NCBI GenBank assembly: GCA_963772675.1
Contig: CAVYYF010000005.1
Location: 124,001-188,000 of the forward strand
Direction: 5' to 3'
DNA length: 64,000 nt
Source: JAKAGZ01 sp963772675
GTDB lineage: Bacteria > Bacteroidota > Ignavibacteria > Ignavibacteriales > Ignavibacteriaceae
How positions within the stretch are numbered: the stretch's first letter is position 1; each line of letters begins with the position of its first letter. This document shows, piece after piece, positions 36,708 to 47,052 of this stretch. The position numbers were made by a program, and so were the translations under genes. The notes under the pieces were generated by a model. The model worked only from the letters and a program-made list of their open reading frames with translations. It made no database searches and had not been told where the DNA came from.

Positions 36708-39102
36708 TTGAAAAGAAATTTTGAAAAACTAGTTGAAGCAAACAAGGATGAATTTTTTAGATTTTTTCATAGAGTATCCGGACACGAAAGTAAACTGTTG
36801 GTGAAAGGCCAGTTACTGGATCTTTTGAATGAATTTAAAAGAAAAGGGAAATAATGGAAATCACGAAGCGATAGAAGAGGCAGTTCGTTATATAACGGAA
36901 TCTGTATATCTCGGTAATGATATATTTATTGAAAGCCGTGAAAGAATTGGAGAATCACATTTTTATTTATTTAATCTTGGAGACCGATACTTTGAAAACA
37001 TTTCCGTGCTTGATTTTTTAAAAGCAAAAGAGGAACTCGTCCAGCCTGGGCACGTAAATAATATGCCAACCTTGAATTTCAAAACGTTTTACGACAAATT
37101 CCCTAGTGTGCGTGAATCCAAAAATATAGGAAAGGGAGTAGAATATTTAAATCGTTACCTATCCAGCAAAATGTTCACAGAACCGGAGAAACTTCGCAGT
37201 GCATTATTTGATTTTCTTTTTGTACATAAGTGGAAAGATCAGCAATTGGTTTTGAATGAAAGAATTAATGATACTGATCAGTTGAGTAAAAATATCGACA
37301 AAGCATTATCTTTTCTTCGTAAAAGAGATGAGGATGAACCTTACTCAAAATTAAAACACGACCTGCAGAATCTTGGTTTTGAACAGGGACTCGGCGATAC
37401 TGCTGAAAATATTATCGAAAGCCTTGAACAGCTCGATACAATTATGCATTCTCCCGATCACGAAAACCTGAAAAATTTCCTTTCCGATATTCCGATGTTG
37501 TTTAATCTCGCTATCATATCCCCACATGGGTATTTCGGCCAGGAAGGAGTTTTGGGAAAACCCGACACTGGCGGGCAGGTTGTTTATATTCTTGATCAGG
37601 TAAAAGCGCTTGAGAAAGAGATGAAAGATTCCCTTAGAAAATCAGGCGTTAAAACTAAACCTAAAATTATCGTGCTCACAAGGTTAATTCCTAATGCAGA
37701 AGGTACAAAATCAAATCAGCGGCTTGAAAAAATTCACGAAACGGAAAACTGCTGGATTTTGCGCGTCCCTTTCAGGACACATAATAAAAATGTTACTGAT
37801 AACTGGATCTCGAGATTCGAAATCTGGCCATATCTCGAAGATTTTGCTGAAGATTCCTTCCGTGAGCTTCTCGCTGAATTCGGGGGGAGACCCGATCTTG
37901 TAATTGGTAATTATTCTGATGGAAACTTAGTCGCTACAATTCTTTCAAACAAATTTGGCGTTACACAGTGTAACATTGCTCATGCATTGGAAAAAAGTAA
38001 ATATCTGTATAGTGCCCTTTACTGGAAGCACCATGAAGAACATTATAATTTTTCGATTCAGTTTACTGCGGATCTGATTTCTATGAATGCCGCTAATTTT
38101 ATTATTACTTCCTCCTACCAGGAAATTGTGGGAACGGATGAAAGTATCGGGCAGTACGAGTCATATTTAAATTTTACTATGCCTGATCTTTACCGTGTAG
38201 TGGGAGGAATAAATTTATTTCACCCTAAATTCAATATCGCACCTCCCGGTGTTAATACTAATATCTTTTTTCCTAATACGGATAATAAAAACAGGTTGAA
38301 GGAAGTAAAAGATGAATTAACAAAGCTGCTTTTTGAAAATGTAAATGATGATGAAGTTTTTGGTACACTGGAAAAACCTGATTTAAAGCCGATCTTTTCT
38401 CTAGCCAGACTCGATAAAATTAAAAATCTGACTTCTCTTGTAAGATGGTATGGTGAAAGCCCCCAAATGCAAAAGCATGCAAATCTTATAATTGTTGCAG
38501 GCAATGTGGATGAAAACAAATCAAGCGATGGTGAGGAAAAAGAACAAATCAGATTGATGCACGAGCTTATCAACAAATATAAACTTCACAATAAAATAAG
38601 GTGGATCGGTAAACTGTTCAGAAAAGATCAGACAGGCGAAGTCTACAGGATAATTGCTGACCGAAAAGGAATATTTGTTCAGCCGGCTCTGTTTGAGGGA
38701 TTTGGATTAACTGTGCTTGAAGCAATGCGTTCCGGTCTTCCTGTTTTTGCAACTATGTATGGCGGCCCTCTTGAAATAATCCAGGACACGGTTTCAGGTT
38801 TTCACATTGATCCGATCAATGATAAAGAATCTAGCGAAAAAATTGTGAGCTTTTTTGAAAAATGTAAAAAGGTACCTAAATACTGGAATAAAATTTCAGA
38901 AAAAGCGATCAAGAGAGTTGATACTGCATATAACTGGCAATTATATGCGAAGAATCTCCTTTCACTCGCAAAAATTTATGGTTTCTGGCGCTACACAACT
39001 AATATTGAAATGGAAGAAATGAACGCATACCTGGATGTAATTTATCATCTGCTTTATCTTCCGCATTCTAAAGCAATTCTTGACAAGCATAGCAGTCGAT
39101 AA
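36708..39102 (+). CDS. Sucrose synthase (one frame break near the N-terminus)
   Basis: About 798 residues when joined, the usual sucrose synthase length. A TTG start at 36708 with AAAAAGG upstream gives a 48-residue N-terminal piece ending in TAA at 36852; removing one base of GGG at 36846-36848 continues into the long frame. Motifs: KPDTGGQVVYILDQ, MPDLYRVVGGINLFHPKFN and FEGFGLTVLEAMRSG, all characteristic of the family. It interconverts sucrose plus UDP with UDP-glucose plus fructose. It completes a three-gene sucrose operon. Confidence 0.92.
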
Positions 39103-39103
39103 T

Positions 39104-40183
39104 TTATTTATTGAGTTTTTCCTTTTCTATATTGTTCGCTCTGTTCATAAACAATGTTTGAGTTGGATAAGCAAACTCAATTTCTTTTTCTTCAAATATG
39201 CGGTAAATACTCAGATTTATCGCCTGTTGAATATCCATGTAATGAGTATAGTCAGCTCCGAGTACATAATAAACAAATTCAAAGTTTAGACTGAAATCTC
39301 CAAACGAAGCAAAATGTCCCCTGTCAAATTTAGCATCGTCCTGATCTTCTATTATTTTTTTCACGATTTTAGGAAGTTCTTCGAGTTGGTCGGCTGTAGT
39401 TTGGTAAGTTACTCCGATTTGAAAAACGACTCTGCGCTGCTCCATCTTTTTATAATTATGTATTCTGGAATTTGTGAGGTCAGTATTGTGGAAGACTAGC
39501 TGCTCACCTCCGAGCGCACGAATTCGAGTAGTTTTAATTCCAATGTACTCAACAGCGCCAACTTTATCACCAACAACGAGGAAATCTCCAACTTCAAAAG
39601 GCCGATCGAAAAAGATTACGAAGTAGCTGAACAAATCTCCAAGAACAGCCTGAGCGGCAAGCGCAATTGCAATTCCGCCTATTCCAAGTCCCGCAATAAC
39701 AGTGGAAATTTTAAAGCCCAGGTTATCAAGAAGAAACATCATGCCCAAACCCCAGATCAAAACATTGAGAAGAGTAGTAATGCCGCGCATTTGTTTTATT
39801 TTTTCCTCTCCATGTTCTTTTCTTTTTAGGTACGCTTTAAAAGCATGATCTAAAATGGTAGTAAGGGATCTCAAAAAATAAAAAGTAAGAAAAATAACTG
39901 ATGCAATGCGCAGAATATTTTCTGCTTTAACCGGAAGTGATAAAGTTTGAACGGCTATGTAAAACGTGCCATAGTACAAAAGCGGGATTACTGACTTTTC
40001 AATTCCTTTAATTAATAAATCATCCAAACTTGTTTCAGTTTTAGCAGCCCATTTTTCCAATCGCGAAATAGCTATTCTCTTAAAAATATAAACAATAAGA
40101 AATCCAGCTATAAATGTTATTATTGCAATAGCGTACGACTCAATGCTATTCCCAAAGTATATCTGCTTTAAAAAGTTTTCCAT
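39104..40183 (-). CDS. Mechanosensitive ion channel, MscS family
   Basis: 359 residues. N-terminal membrane helices are followed by the pore helix region GLGIGGIAIALAAQAVLGDLF, then the beta domain FDRPFEVGDFLVVGDKVGAVEYIGIKTTRIR (split here by normal family spacing). The C-terminal alpha/beta part is present. It releases solutes on hypo-osmotic shock. It is convergent with sucrose synthase with a 1-base gap; sucrose is a compatible solute, so a link to osmotic balance is attractive but unproven. Confidence 0.9.
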   Translation of the reverse strand: MENFLKQIYFGNSIESYAIAIITFIAGFLIVYIFKRIAISRLEKWAAKTETSLDDLLIKGIEKSVIPLLYYGTFYIAVQTLSLPVKAENILRIASVIFLTFYFLRSLTTILDHAFKAYLKRKEHGEEKIKQMRGITTLLNVLIWGLGMMFLLDNLGFKISTVIAGLGIGGIAIALAAQAVLGDLFSYFVIFFDRPFEVGDFLVVGDKVGAVEYIGIKTTRIRALGGEQLVFHNTDLTNSRIHNYKKMEQRRVVFQIGVTYQTTADQLEELPKIVKKIIEDQDDAKFDRGHFASFGDFSLNFEFVYYVLGADYTHYMDIQQAINLSIYRIFEEKEIEFAYPTQTLFMNRANNIEKEKLNK

Positions 40184-40303
40184 AGCTTCATTTTCTCCGA
40201 TTTTAGAATATTTAAGGAAAATAAAATTATTTACCTTTTTTACAAGTTATAAATAGTTCTACTTTAATAAGATGCAGAGGTGGAAAAAGAGACTGTCACC
40301 CCT

Positions 40304-40726
40304 TCAGATAGAATAGTGCTTAATAATTTCTTCCGGAATCCTTACTGGCCTTCCACTTTTTAAGGATATCATAGTATAGATTATGTGTCCCTGAGCAGCT
40401 ACCTTTTCCCCTGCTTTATCACTAGCTTTTTTTATTATCCAGAAATTAACGCGGCATTGAGCGCCGTTCACAGAATCAAACTGAGTACGAACTACAATTC
40501 TATCCTCAAGCTGAAGTGCTCTTTTATATTCTATGTATGTTATACTAATGACCCAATTATAATCCAATTTGTGAAAATCATTCATGGACATTTTGTAATC
40601 TTTTATCATCTGGTCGTAACGAGCTGCCAAAACATAGTCGAGGTATTTTGTATTATGCACGTGATTATTTAAGTCAATATCATCAGGGCGTATTTTTATT
40701 TCTGACTCGAATATGGAAAGAGGCAT
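40304..40726 (-). CDS. Acyl-CoA thioesterase (4HBT hot-dog fold)
   Basis: 140 residues. DIDLNNHVHNTKYLDYVLAA is the 4HBT/YbgC-type active-site segment with its Asp and His. EYKRALQLEDRIVVRTQF is the central strand. It hydrolyses acyl-CoA esters; chain specificity is unknown. It is a single gene with no obvious partner. Confidence 0.85.
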   Translation of the reverse strand: MPLSIFESEIKIRPDDIDLNNHVHNTKYLDYVLAARYDQMIKDYKMSMNDFHKLDYNWVISITYIEYKRALQLEDRIVVRTQFDSVNGAQCRVNFWIIKKASDKAGEKVAAQGHIIYTMISLKSGRPVRIPEEIIKHYSI

Positions 40727-40821
40727 TTGAGTTTTCTCCTGAAATTATAAAGCTAAATTAACTAAGATTAGAAATAATAGGAAGGTGTTTTATAAATAAT
40801 TTACAGCAATTATTTGTTTTG

Positions 40822-41409
40822 TTATAATTCAATAAAATTTTGTAATACCTTAAGTCCAGCTTCACCAGATTTTTCGGGATGAAACTGGATTGCATAATAA
40901 TTTCCTGTTTCCATAGAAGCAGAAAATTTTATTTTGTTTTCTGCTACCGAAGTTGTAAGCTCGTTTACCGGCAGGTAATATGAATTTGAAAAATAAAAAT
41001 TTTCTTTTTTGTTAATTCCTTTGAACAGCTTGCTTTCTTTAATAGTTTCGACTTCGCTGAAACCTGTAAAAGGGATTTGCATATTTTCATCATCAAACTT
41101 TTCTACTACTAACGGGAAAATTCCCAGACCGGTAATATTTCCACCTTCCTTTGAAAGCTCTGCCATAAGCTGCATTCCAAGGCAAACACCAAGCATCGGT
41201 TTTTTACACATTCTGAGAAAAGAAAAGAGATTAGTCATATGCAGTTTTCCGATAGCTTTTGAAGCCATACCAGAGCCAGGAAAAATGACTTTGTCAGAAC
41301 TTAGAATTTCCCTTTCCGAGCTGGTAACCCTGTACTCTTTTCCGAGTTTATCCAGAGAATTTGTCAAATTCTCGATATTTTCATTAATATAATTGATAAC
41401 TGCAATCAT
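40822..41409 (-). CDS. HisH-like class I glutamine amidotransferase, stand-alone
   Basis: 195 residues. The triad is intact: Cys76 in GVCLGMQ, His177 and Glu179 in QFHPEKSG. Length and fold match HisH, the glutaminase of imidazole glycerol phosphate synthase. However, the HisH interface motif PHMGWN is here PFTGFSE, and no other his gene is nearby. It may serve a HisF-like partner elsewhere, including one for amidine formation on surface sugars, or be the true HisH of a scattered pathway. Confidence 0.75.
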   Translation of the reverse strand: MIAVINYINENIENLTNSLDKLGKEYRVTSSEREILSSDKVIFPGSGMASKAIGKLHMTNLFSFLRMCKKPMLGVCLGMQLMAELSKEGGNITGLGIFPLVVEKFDDENMQIPFTGFSEVETIKESKLFKGINKKENFYFSNSYYLPVNELTTSVAENKIKFSASMETGNYYAIQFHPEKSGEAGLKVLQNFIEL

Positions 41410-41534
41410 AAGCTCTTTTATATAAGGATATTAAATGTAGCTAGCAAATTAATGACCCAAGGTTCATTAATTCCGTGCTTATCTTTCCTTTAAAATTTTG
41501 GACTATACAAAAAATGACTCGTTGTTCATTATTG

Positions 41535-42455
41535 CTATTCCCCTAGAAATTGCCCGGCATATTTAGCAGCTTCTTTATTATTAGTGAAATTATTCTTTTT
41601 CAGAATATTGTAATATTCTTTAATGATAGCTGCAGCTCTTGTGTCCTTATGGTTGTTTATGATCTTCTCATAAGCCTTCTTAAATTTTTCGTTAAGCTTC
41701 TGATCTGCGGAGTTGAACGCGGGGTTATAGTTAGTACCCAGCATAAGAGTGTATAGGTATCCATCATAAGTTGAGAAGCAATCGTCGATCAGAAAGAAAT
41801 CCTGATTATTATTAATAAAATTTTCCCACCAGAGAAGCCTTTTGACAAGTTCATCCGGAGAAGTTGTCGTTTCAACATCCGGATTTCCGGCAGTATCAAT
41901 CTCTTCAATGACTTTAGTAATATATAATTTAAGGCCCTGGGAAATGAATCCGGAAAAATTATTCAGAATAAATTTTGGATCAGCAACACTTACAAGTAGA
42001 ACCCCCTCTATCATATCAAACTTATAACCATATTTATTTATTTTTTTAAGGATTTTAAAGTCATTTTCATTTAGACTTTTATTCCTGCTCAAAAGGGTTT
42101 GCTTTAACTTTTCATTTTTCGGAGATGGTTCATCAAAGTCTTTAATATTGATGAACGAGTTGTATTTTTCATACTGCACATATCTTCCTCCAAGAGAATC
42201 TGCAACAGTTACGTAATATCTCCAAAAAGCTATAAAAGCAGTGTCTTTGGTTAAGACTGATGATTTTTCAAATAGCTGGCGAAACCGGCTTGCAGACTTG
42301 TCGATAGTTGAAATGTCATTTGGGTTAAGAGCGCCAATATATTTTTCAAAAATTTGTAAAGAGTCGGGAGTCGCAGATGATTGAACTTGTGAATAAATAC
42401 ATGAAGAGAAAAGCATTATTAAAACAAACGCAACCCCTGAAGAACTATACTTCAT
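41535..42455 (-). CDS. Exported protein of unknown function, paralogue A
   Basis: 306 residues from ATG 42455, which has AGGTGG 5 bases upstream; an ATG 24 bases earlier is in frame. A signal peptide ends in IYSQ. Shared with the next gene: YIGALNPNDISTID, FWRYYVTVAD, the NENDFKILKKINKYGYKFD block, KFILNNF and WWENFINNN. The C-terminal 70 residues are helical. No known domain was recognised. Confidence 0.65.
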   Translation of the reverse strand: MKYSSSGVAFVLIMLFSSCIYSQVQSSATPDSLQIFEKYIGALNPNDISTIDKSASRFRQLFEKSSVLTKDTAFIAFWRYYVTVADSLGGRYVQYEKYNSFINIKDFDEPSPKNEKLKQTLLSRNKSLNENDFKILKKINKYGYKFDMIEGVLLVSVADPKFILNNFSGFISQGLKLYITKVIEEIDTAGNPDVETTTSPDELVKRLLWWENFINNNQDFFLIDDCFSTYDGYLYTLMLGTNYNPAFNSADQKLNEKFKKAYEKIINNHKDTRAAAIIKEYYNILKKNNFTNNKEAAKYAGQFLGE

Positions 42456-42572
42456 TTGTCCACCTGAAAAAAGTTTCATTAGCTACCAAAAATAACAAAA
42501 AAGACGCCAGTTAGCTAACAGAAGCCTCTTTTTATATTATGATTTTTTGCGCTCCGGGGATTCTCTAATTAA

Positions 42573-43370
42573 TTATTTATAATGATTGCTGACTATTACA
42601 GCCGCTTTAATTTCGGTATTATTAATCCTGTGCAATAGCGCGTTTAAATAGAATCCATAGGTCAGCTTACATTCTGATATAAGTATAAAATTTTTATTCC
42701 TGTTTATAAAATTTTTCCACCAGGCGGTTCGCTCCGCAAGTTTATTTACTGGTAATACAAGCTTATCATTTTCAATTAACTTCTCGCCAGCCTCCTTAAT
42801 TGTTTCGAAAATATAGTCTCTCATTGCGGCAGAGAGATTATTTCCAAAATTGTTTAAAATGAAATTATTTTCTCCGAAATTTATTATTAAATATCCTTCT
42901 TTAATGTCAAACATTAACCCACAGCTATTTAATAAATTTAGAAGCTTGAAATCATTTTTGTTCAGGGCATGTTTCTCCAGGATTAAATCATACTCAAGGC
43001 TTTTGTAGCTACCAGGATTTGAATTATAATCATTAATTCCAGCTAAATATTTATATCGCTCATTATGAGTTAGTCTTTCACCTGCATAATCAGCGGCAGT
43101 AAGATAGAAATTCCAGAATTGTAAGAAAGCAGCATCTGTTATGTTTGTCGGACAGTGCACAAAGGCTTCCTTGAATTTCTTTACTGCCGCATCAATTGTA
43201 AATAAGTTATTAGGATTTAAAGAACCGATATATTCTTGATAAGAATCTAATAACTGATCCTGATGAATATTATAAGTGAATTTATTTTGATTTTTACTGC
43301 CGTACGAAGCCAGGCATAACCCCGCAGCAATGACTATACAAACCATGCAATTTTGCGCAGGTTTTTTCAT
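42573..43370 (-). CDS. Exported protein of unknown function, paralogue B
   Basis: 265 residues from ATG 43370; a longer upstream frame has no similarity to paralogue A. A signal-peptide-like hydrophobic segment (MVCIVIAAGLCLASYG) opens it. It matches paralogue A across YIGSLNPNNLFTID, FWNFYLTAAD, LNKNDFKLLNLLNSCG and WWKNFINRNKNF. Relative to A, about 25 residues are missing near the C-terminus and the tail is shortened. The tandem arrangement indicates local duplication. Confidence 0.6.
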   Translation of the reverse strand: MKKPAQNCMVCIVIAAGLCLASYGSKNQNKFTYNIHQDQLLDSYQEYIGSLNPNNLFTIDAAVKKFKEAFVHCPTNITDAAFLQFWNFYLTAADYAGERLTHNERYKYLAGINDYNSNPGSYKSLEYDLILEKHALNKNDFKLLNLLNSCGLMFDIKEGYLIINFGENNFILNNFGNNLSAAMRDYIFETIKEAGEKLIENDKLVLPVNKLAERTAWWKNFINRNKNFILISECKLTYGFYLNALLHRINNTEIKAAVIVSNHYK

Positions 43371-43573
43371 TTGCTTGAAATAGCTGTGAGTGAAAATAGC
43401 TTCGGGAATAATGTTGGTTTTTATGCGCAGAATTTCATCTGAATTTCTGCAAAAAGCCAATAGAATCTCCTAAAGGTTGTAATGTTAGATTAGTAAATTA
43501 CCCCTTTAGACAAAAGCTTTTTGGGGTTTGAATCTGAAAAAGATTTATGAAATCCCCTTATAAAATTAGATGT

Positions 43574-44437
43574 TCAACCAAGCTCAAAAGTAGTTATTCC
43601 GAATACTTTATTAATTTCAATGTCGGGAGGTTTGCCGTAATACATTCTGGCACATTCAAAAACATAGGTGGTGTTGTACTTTTTAATCAAGGCAACTGCT
43701 TCCTGGTTTATCATAGGAATATCAATATACAATGGTTCACCAATAACAGAATTTAAGCAGGCTTTATAGAGCTCTTCAGCAATCTCCGGGTTATCTGCAA
43801 AAAGAGGACAGACTTTATATCCCTTATTTGCTTTTCTGATTACTGCAAATCCTTTCAGTTTTTTATCTTCAACGTATTTAAAAGTTTTAACTGTTGATTG
43901 CTTTAACCAGGGAATTAAAAACTGTGGGCGGGAAAATCCGAAACTTTTTTTATCGTATGAAAGAATTGAATCGAAATTTTTTTCTTCAATCGATGAAATG
44001 CTTTTATCAATTTCAAAACCTTCACCGATTCTTTCGTGGCGTTCATCACGGAATTCAATTTCAAATCCGCCTTTATTATAAAAAGGCTGCATTGCAATTA
44101 CGCCGTCCATTCCGATAGTTGCGCTTTTATTTAATCTTGATATTAGTGTATCACGTCTCTGGTACCATAGTTTTCTTCCTATTCCGTGTGATCTGTATCC
44201 CGGTTTTACAATAAAGAATCCCATAAATCCGAACTGCCCTTCGTAGGAAACTATTGATCCCCCGGCAATGAGTTCGCCTTTGTAATAATATCCATAATAA
44301 CCGTCGGGATCAGTTTTCCAGAAAACTTCAGCATCATTTAATCCCGGGTTCCAGCCTTCTTCTTCCGCCCATTTTACTAATGACTTCAGTCCTTCAAAAT
44401 CCAGTTTCTGAAATTTCAGATCATTAATATTTATCAT
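43574..44437 (-). CDS. GNAT acetyltransferase with second acetyltransferase-like domain (YitH-like)
   Basis: 287 residues. The first GNAT domain carries the acetyl-CoA loop KPGYRSHGIGRKLWYQ. The second half (from about residue 150) is a further GNAT-like domain as in YitH proteins. The substrate is unknown. It is separate from neighbouring genes. Confidence 0.82.
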   Translation of the reverse strand: MININDLKFQKLDFEGLKSLVKWAEEEGWNPGLNDAEVFWKTDPDGYYGYYYKGELIAGGSIVSYEGQFGFMGFFIVKPGYRSHGIGRKLWYQRRDTLISRLNKSATIGMDGVIAMQPFYNKGGFEIEFRDERHERIGEGFEIDKSISSIEEKNFDSILSYDKKSFGFSRPQFLIPWLKQSTVKTFKYVEDKKLKGFAVIRKANKGYKVCPLFADNPEIAEELYKACLNSVIGEPLYIDIPMINQEAVALIKKYNTTYVFECARMYYGKPPDIEINKVFGITTFELG

Positions 44438-44470
44438 TACCCTCCGGTTAGTTCTTAATATTTAATAATC

Positions 44471-44521
44471 CTTTGCGATCTCAGCGTCTTTGCGTGAGAG
44501 TTTTCACGCAAGGGCGCAAAG
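44471..44521. repeat. Intergenic inverted repeat, CTTTGCGTGA type
   Basis: TTGCGTGA (44490-44497) pairs with TCACGCAA (44504-44511) and outer CTTTGCG (44471-44477) pairs with CGCAAAG (44515-44521). A related CTTTGCGT/CCGCAAAG sequence occurs at 49854-49944. It lies between the GNAT and pentapeptide genes. Confidence 0.55.
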
Positions 44522-44536
44522 CGCCAGGTAATAAGG

Positions 44537-45111
44537 CTACTCTATTTTTATATCATATTTAGTGAGCAACCCGGCCAGCCCTTGCCGAGAAAATTTTGCT
44601 TTTTTAATTTTATTTATTTCCGGATCGATTGATAAATTATACGAAGTGCTGAAATCTGCTTTTTCTAATAATTGAATTTATAAATACCGCTCTCTCTAAA
44701 TCACAGTTATCGAAAACGGAACCGGTCAGATCACATTCCGTAAAATCGGTTTCGTGGAGTTGTGCAATCTTTAAAATTTGTTTTATGAATTTTTCTTTTA
44801 TAAAAAGAAGAATGATCGAGCGTGCAGTTTTCAAACGAAAAAGACAAACCGAACTCAGCGCAGTTTTCAAAATGCAGGCCGAGTAATTTGCATTCTTTGA
44901 ATTTTACATCTCGTAAAGCAGTTTCGTCAAACCTGGCAAGACTGAGATTACAAATTACAAATTCACATTCAACAAAGTTAATTAGTGATAGGCTTGTTTC
45001 AGAAAAATCGCAGTTTATGAATTTACAAAGCTCATAGTCGCCTTCCAGCAACTGATTTTTCGTGAAATTCCCTTTTTCGAAAGTTTTATCCTCTATTAGT
45101 TTATGTTCCAT
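44537..45111 (-). CDS. Pentapeptide-repeat protein (two frame breaks)
   Basis: About 190 residues when three frame segments are joined. The A(D/N)LXX pattern recurs throughout: CKFINCDFSETSLSLINFVEC, FTECDLTGSVFDNCDLERAVF and LEKADFSTSYNLSIDP. The first frame runs from 45111; a +1 near 44761-44763 moves it to the second, and another +1 near 44668-44672 moves it to the third, which ends at TAG 44537-44539. It closes with KFSRQGLAGLLTKYDIKIE, as in many complete proteins of this family (McbG/Qnr-like fold). The protein forms a right-handed beta helix. Function unknown. Confidence 0.8.
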
Positions 45112-45172
45112 ATCATTGTCGGTTTGTTAACTGCAATAATAATAAAATTTATTTTGGAAGTGAAGTTTTGAT

Positions 45173-45207
45173 GTCATTTCGAAGGAATCCGGCAGCTTAC
45201 GGATGAC
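45173..45207. repeat. GTCAT...ATGAC bounded short sequence
   Basis: A 35-bp stretch begins GTCATTTCG and ends GGATGAC, the same ends as the palindromic elements described elsewhere in the window, but with a different core. It lies in the 188-base gap before the phosphatase gene. Possibly a divergent member of the family. Confidence 0.35.
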
Positions 45208-45299
45208 CCTTGGTGGAAATTAAAAATGTCACGGCTTCTTGAAGCATCTTCCGTGGTAATGTTACGAACTTTTATGCGCAATTAGAGTTAGATTATTTC

Positions 45300-46700
45300 T
45301 TAAACCACGTCAACGATGATTAGAGTCAAATCATCATCATATGAGTTTTTATTCAGCTTGCCGGACCAACTTGAAAGATGTTCTATTAATTTATCAGCGG
45401 TGATGTCAGCAGAATCTGTTAAATGAGAATTTAAAAATTCCTCCAGGCATTTATCGCCGAAAAACTCCCCGGTTTTGTTTTTTGTTTCGATAAACCCATC
45501 GGTGAAAAGTATTAACCTGTCTCCCTTATCGAATTCCAGTGTTTCACTAGTATATTCCGGATTGTCAAAAGGACCAAAAACTGTTCCACCAAGCGAAAGT
45601 TTATGCATTTCTTTTTTTAATGCCCTGAAAAGCAGGGGCGGCGGATGTCCGGCGTTTGTATAAACCATCCTTCTGTTGTTCAAATCAAATAGAACATAAC
45701 ACGCGGTGACAAATGAATCTTCAATTTTGCCACGCAGAATACGGTTGATTTCGGTCATCATCCGCACCGGGTTCTCCAGATTTTCTGTCTGTGATGCAAA
45801 AGCGACTTTAAGCATTGATCCGATGAGTGCGGCACCAACACCGTGTCCGGAAACATCAGCGATCAGTATTCCGATAGCTTCATTTTCTTTAAACTGTATA
45901 TCGTAGAAATCACCCGCTATCGTTGTCATTGGAATATACCGGGCAGCAATATTAAATCCGGCCGGAGAATTAACAGTTGCCGGAAGATTTGATTGTTGAA
46001 TTTTCCTGGCTATTTCAATTTCCTGTTCGATAGAATGAAGTTTCCTTTCGCTAATATAAAAATGATGCACAGCGACAAACCCTAAACCGAAAAATAATAT
46101 ACTGAAACCGGGCTGCTCAAATTGAATTTTCCATGGTAAAACACCTACGCCAATTAGCTGATCAATTACAACAAGAAAAATCGTGGTAATAAAAGTAACC
46201 TGCATAACTGTCAATTCAATGTCGCGCTGTTTCCGGGAAAACAGGATGTTAATAATCCAGACAAAACCCCACACTAAAACAAGTGGACGGTAGATAGGAG
46301 CGTTTGACACTGAATTTTGAATTAGAAAATCATAAACAATTGCCACCGCAGCATAGGCGTATGTTGAGTGGAATGTCCACAACATAGAATTATAAAAACC
46401 CCTTCCAAATATATTTAACAGGAATGCTGATATAGATATTACCATCGCAAAGGTGAGTAATTCGTTAAAATATGGTAACGTGAACGGGGGACCCAGCATC
46501 GCCCGCATTGTGGGTATCTGTATAAAGCGCCGCAGGCCAAATGTAATCCCGAAGATTCCAAAACTGAAGAGGGTGAAATCCTTGTTCCTGATCTGGAAAA
46601 GAGAAACAATAGTTGCAATAAAACTTACGGCGGTGAACAATATTCCCGCAGTTATGCTAATAAAGTCTGTGCTAAGAGATGGCATTTTCCCCCCAAACAT
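45300..46700 (-). CDS. Membrane-bound SpoIIE/RsbU-type PP2C phosphatase
   Basis: 466 residues. Six or seven N-terminal membrane helices (to about residue 215) are followed by a short coiled linker (SIEQEIEIARKIQQSNLP) and a PP2C-type SpoIIE domain with AGDFYDIQF, IADVSGHGVGAALI, VYTNAGHPPPL and LFTDGFIETKN, which hold the metal-binding Asp residues. It would dephosphorylate an anti-sigma-factor antagonist in partner-switching control, responding to a membrane signal. ATG 46685 with GGGGGGA upstream is an alternative start. No partner kinase or STAS gene is adjacent. Confidence 0.88.
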   Translation of the reverse strand: MFGGKMPSLSTDFISITAGILFTAVSFIATIVSLFQIRNKDFTLFSFGIFGITFGLRRFIQIPTMRAMLGPPFTLPYFNELLTFAMVISISAFLLNIFGRGFYNSMLWTFHSTYAYAAVAIVYDFLIQNSVSNAPIYRPLVLVWGFVWIINILFSRKQRDIELTVMQVTFITTIFLVVIDQLIGVGVLPWKIQFEQPGFSILFFGLGFVAVHHFYISERKLHSIEQEIEIARKIQQSNLPATVNSPAGFNIAARYIPMTTIAGDFYDIQFKENEAIGILIADVSGHGVGAALIGSMLKVAFASQTENLENPVRMMTEINRILRGKIEDSFVTACYVLFDLNNRRMVYTNAGHPPPLLFRALKKEMHKLSLGGTVFGPFDNPEYTSETLEFDKGDRLILFTDGFIETKNKTGEFFGDKCLEEFLNSHLTDSADITADKLIEHLSSWSGKLNKNSYDDDLTLIIVDVV

Positions 46701-47052
46701 TTTTTACCTGTAACAGAAATTTTAAAACCCTGGTAACTAAACATCTATATAAAAACGATCGAAAGCAAAATGAATCTTTATAAGGCGGGTCTTCGGTTTC
46801 CATTTGTTCCTTTGATTGTCTTGATGTTGTTGCAGGTTTATTACAATAATAAGGAAATTTAATGTGGTAGAGAAGTTGTTATGACATTCCGGGATTAGGT
46901 GTCCAAATTAGACGCTTTTCGTTCAATCTAAAGTTATTTTAAGCAAAAGTGGTTTATCATTATGGTTAAGAGAAATTAATCTTTTGTTCATTAAATTCTA
47001 ATCCTTTTTAAGTATGTTAACTACCATGTTTTTTAACAATCAGGAGTAGAAA
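46701..47052. other. Intergenic region without recognisable gene
   Basis: About 350 AT-rich bases between divergent genes. It probably holds both promoters. CAGGAG precedes the Lys-rich gene. No hairpin or repeat of note was seen. Confidence 0.5.
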
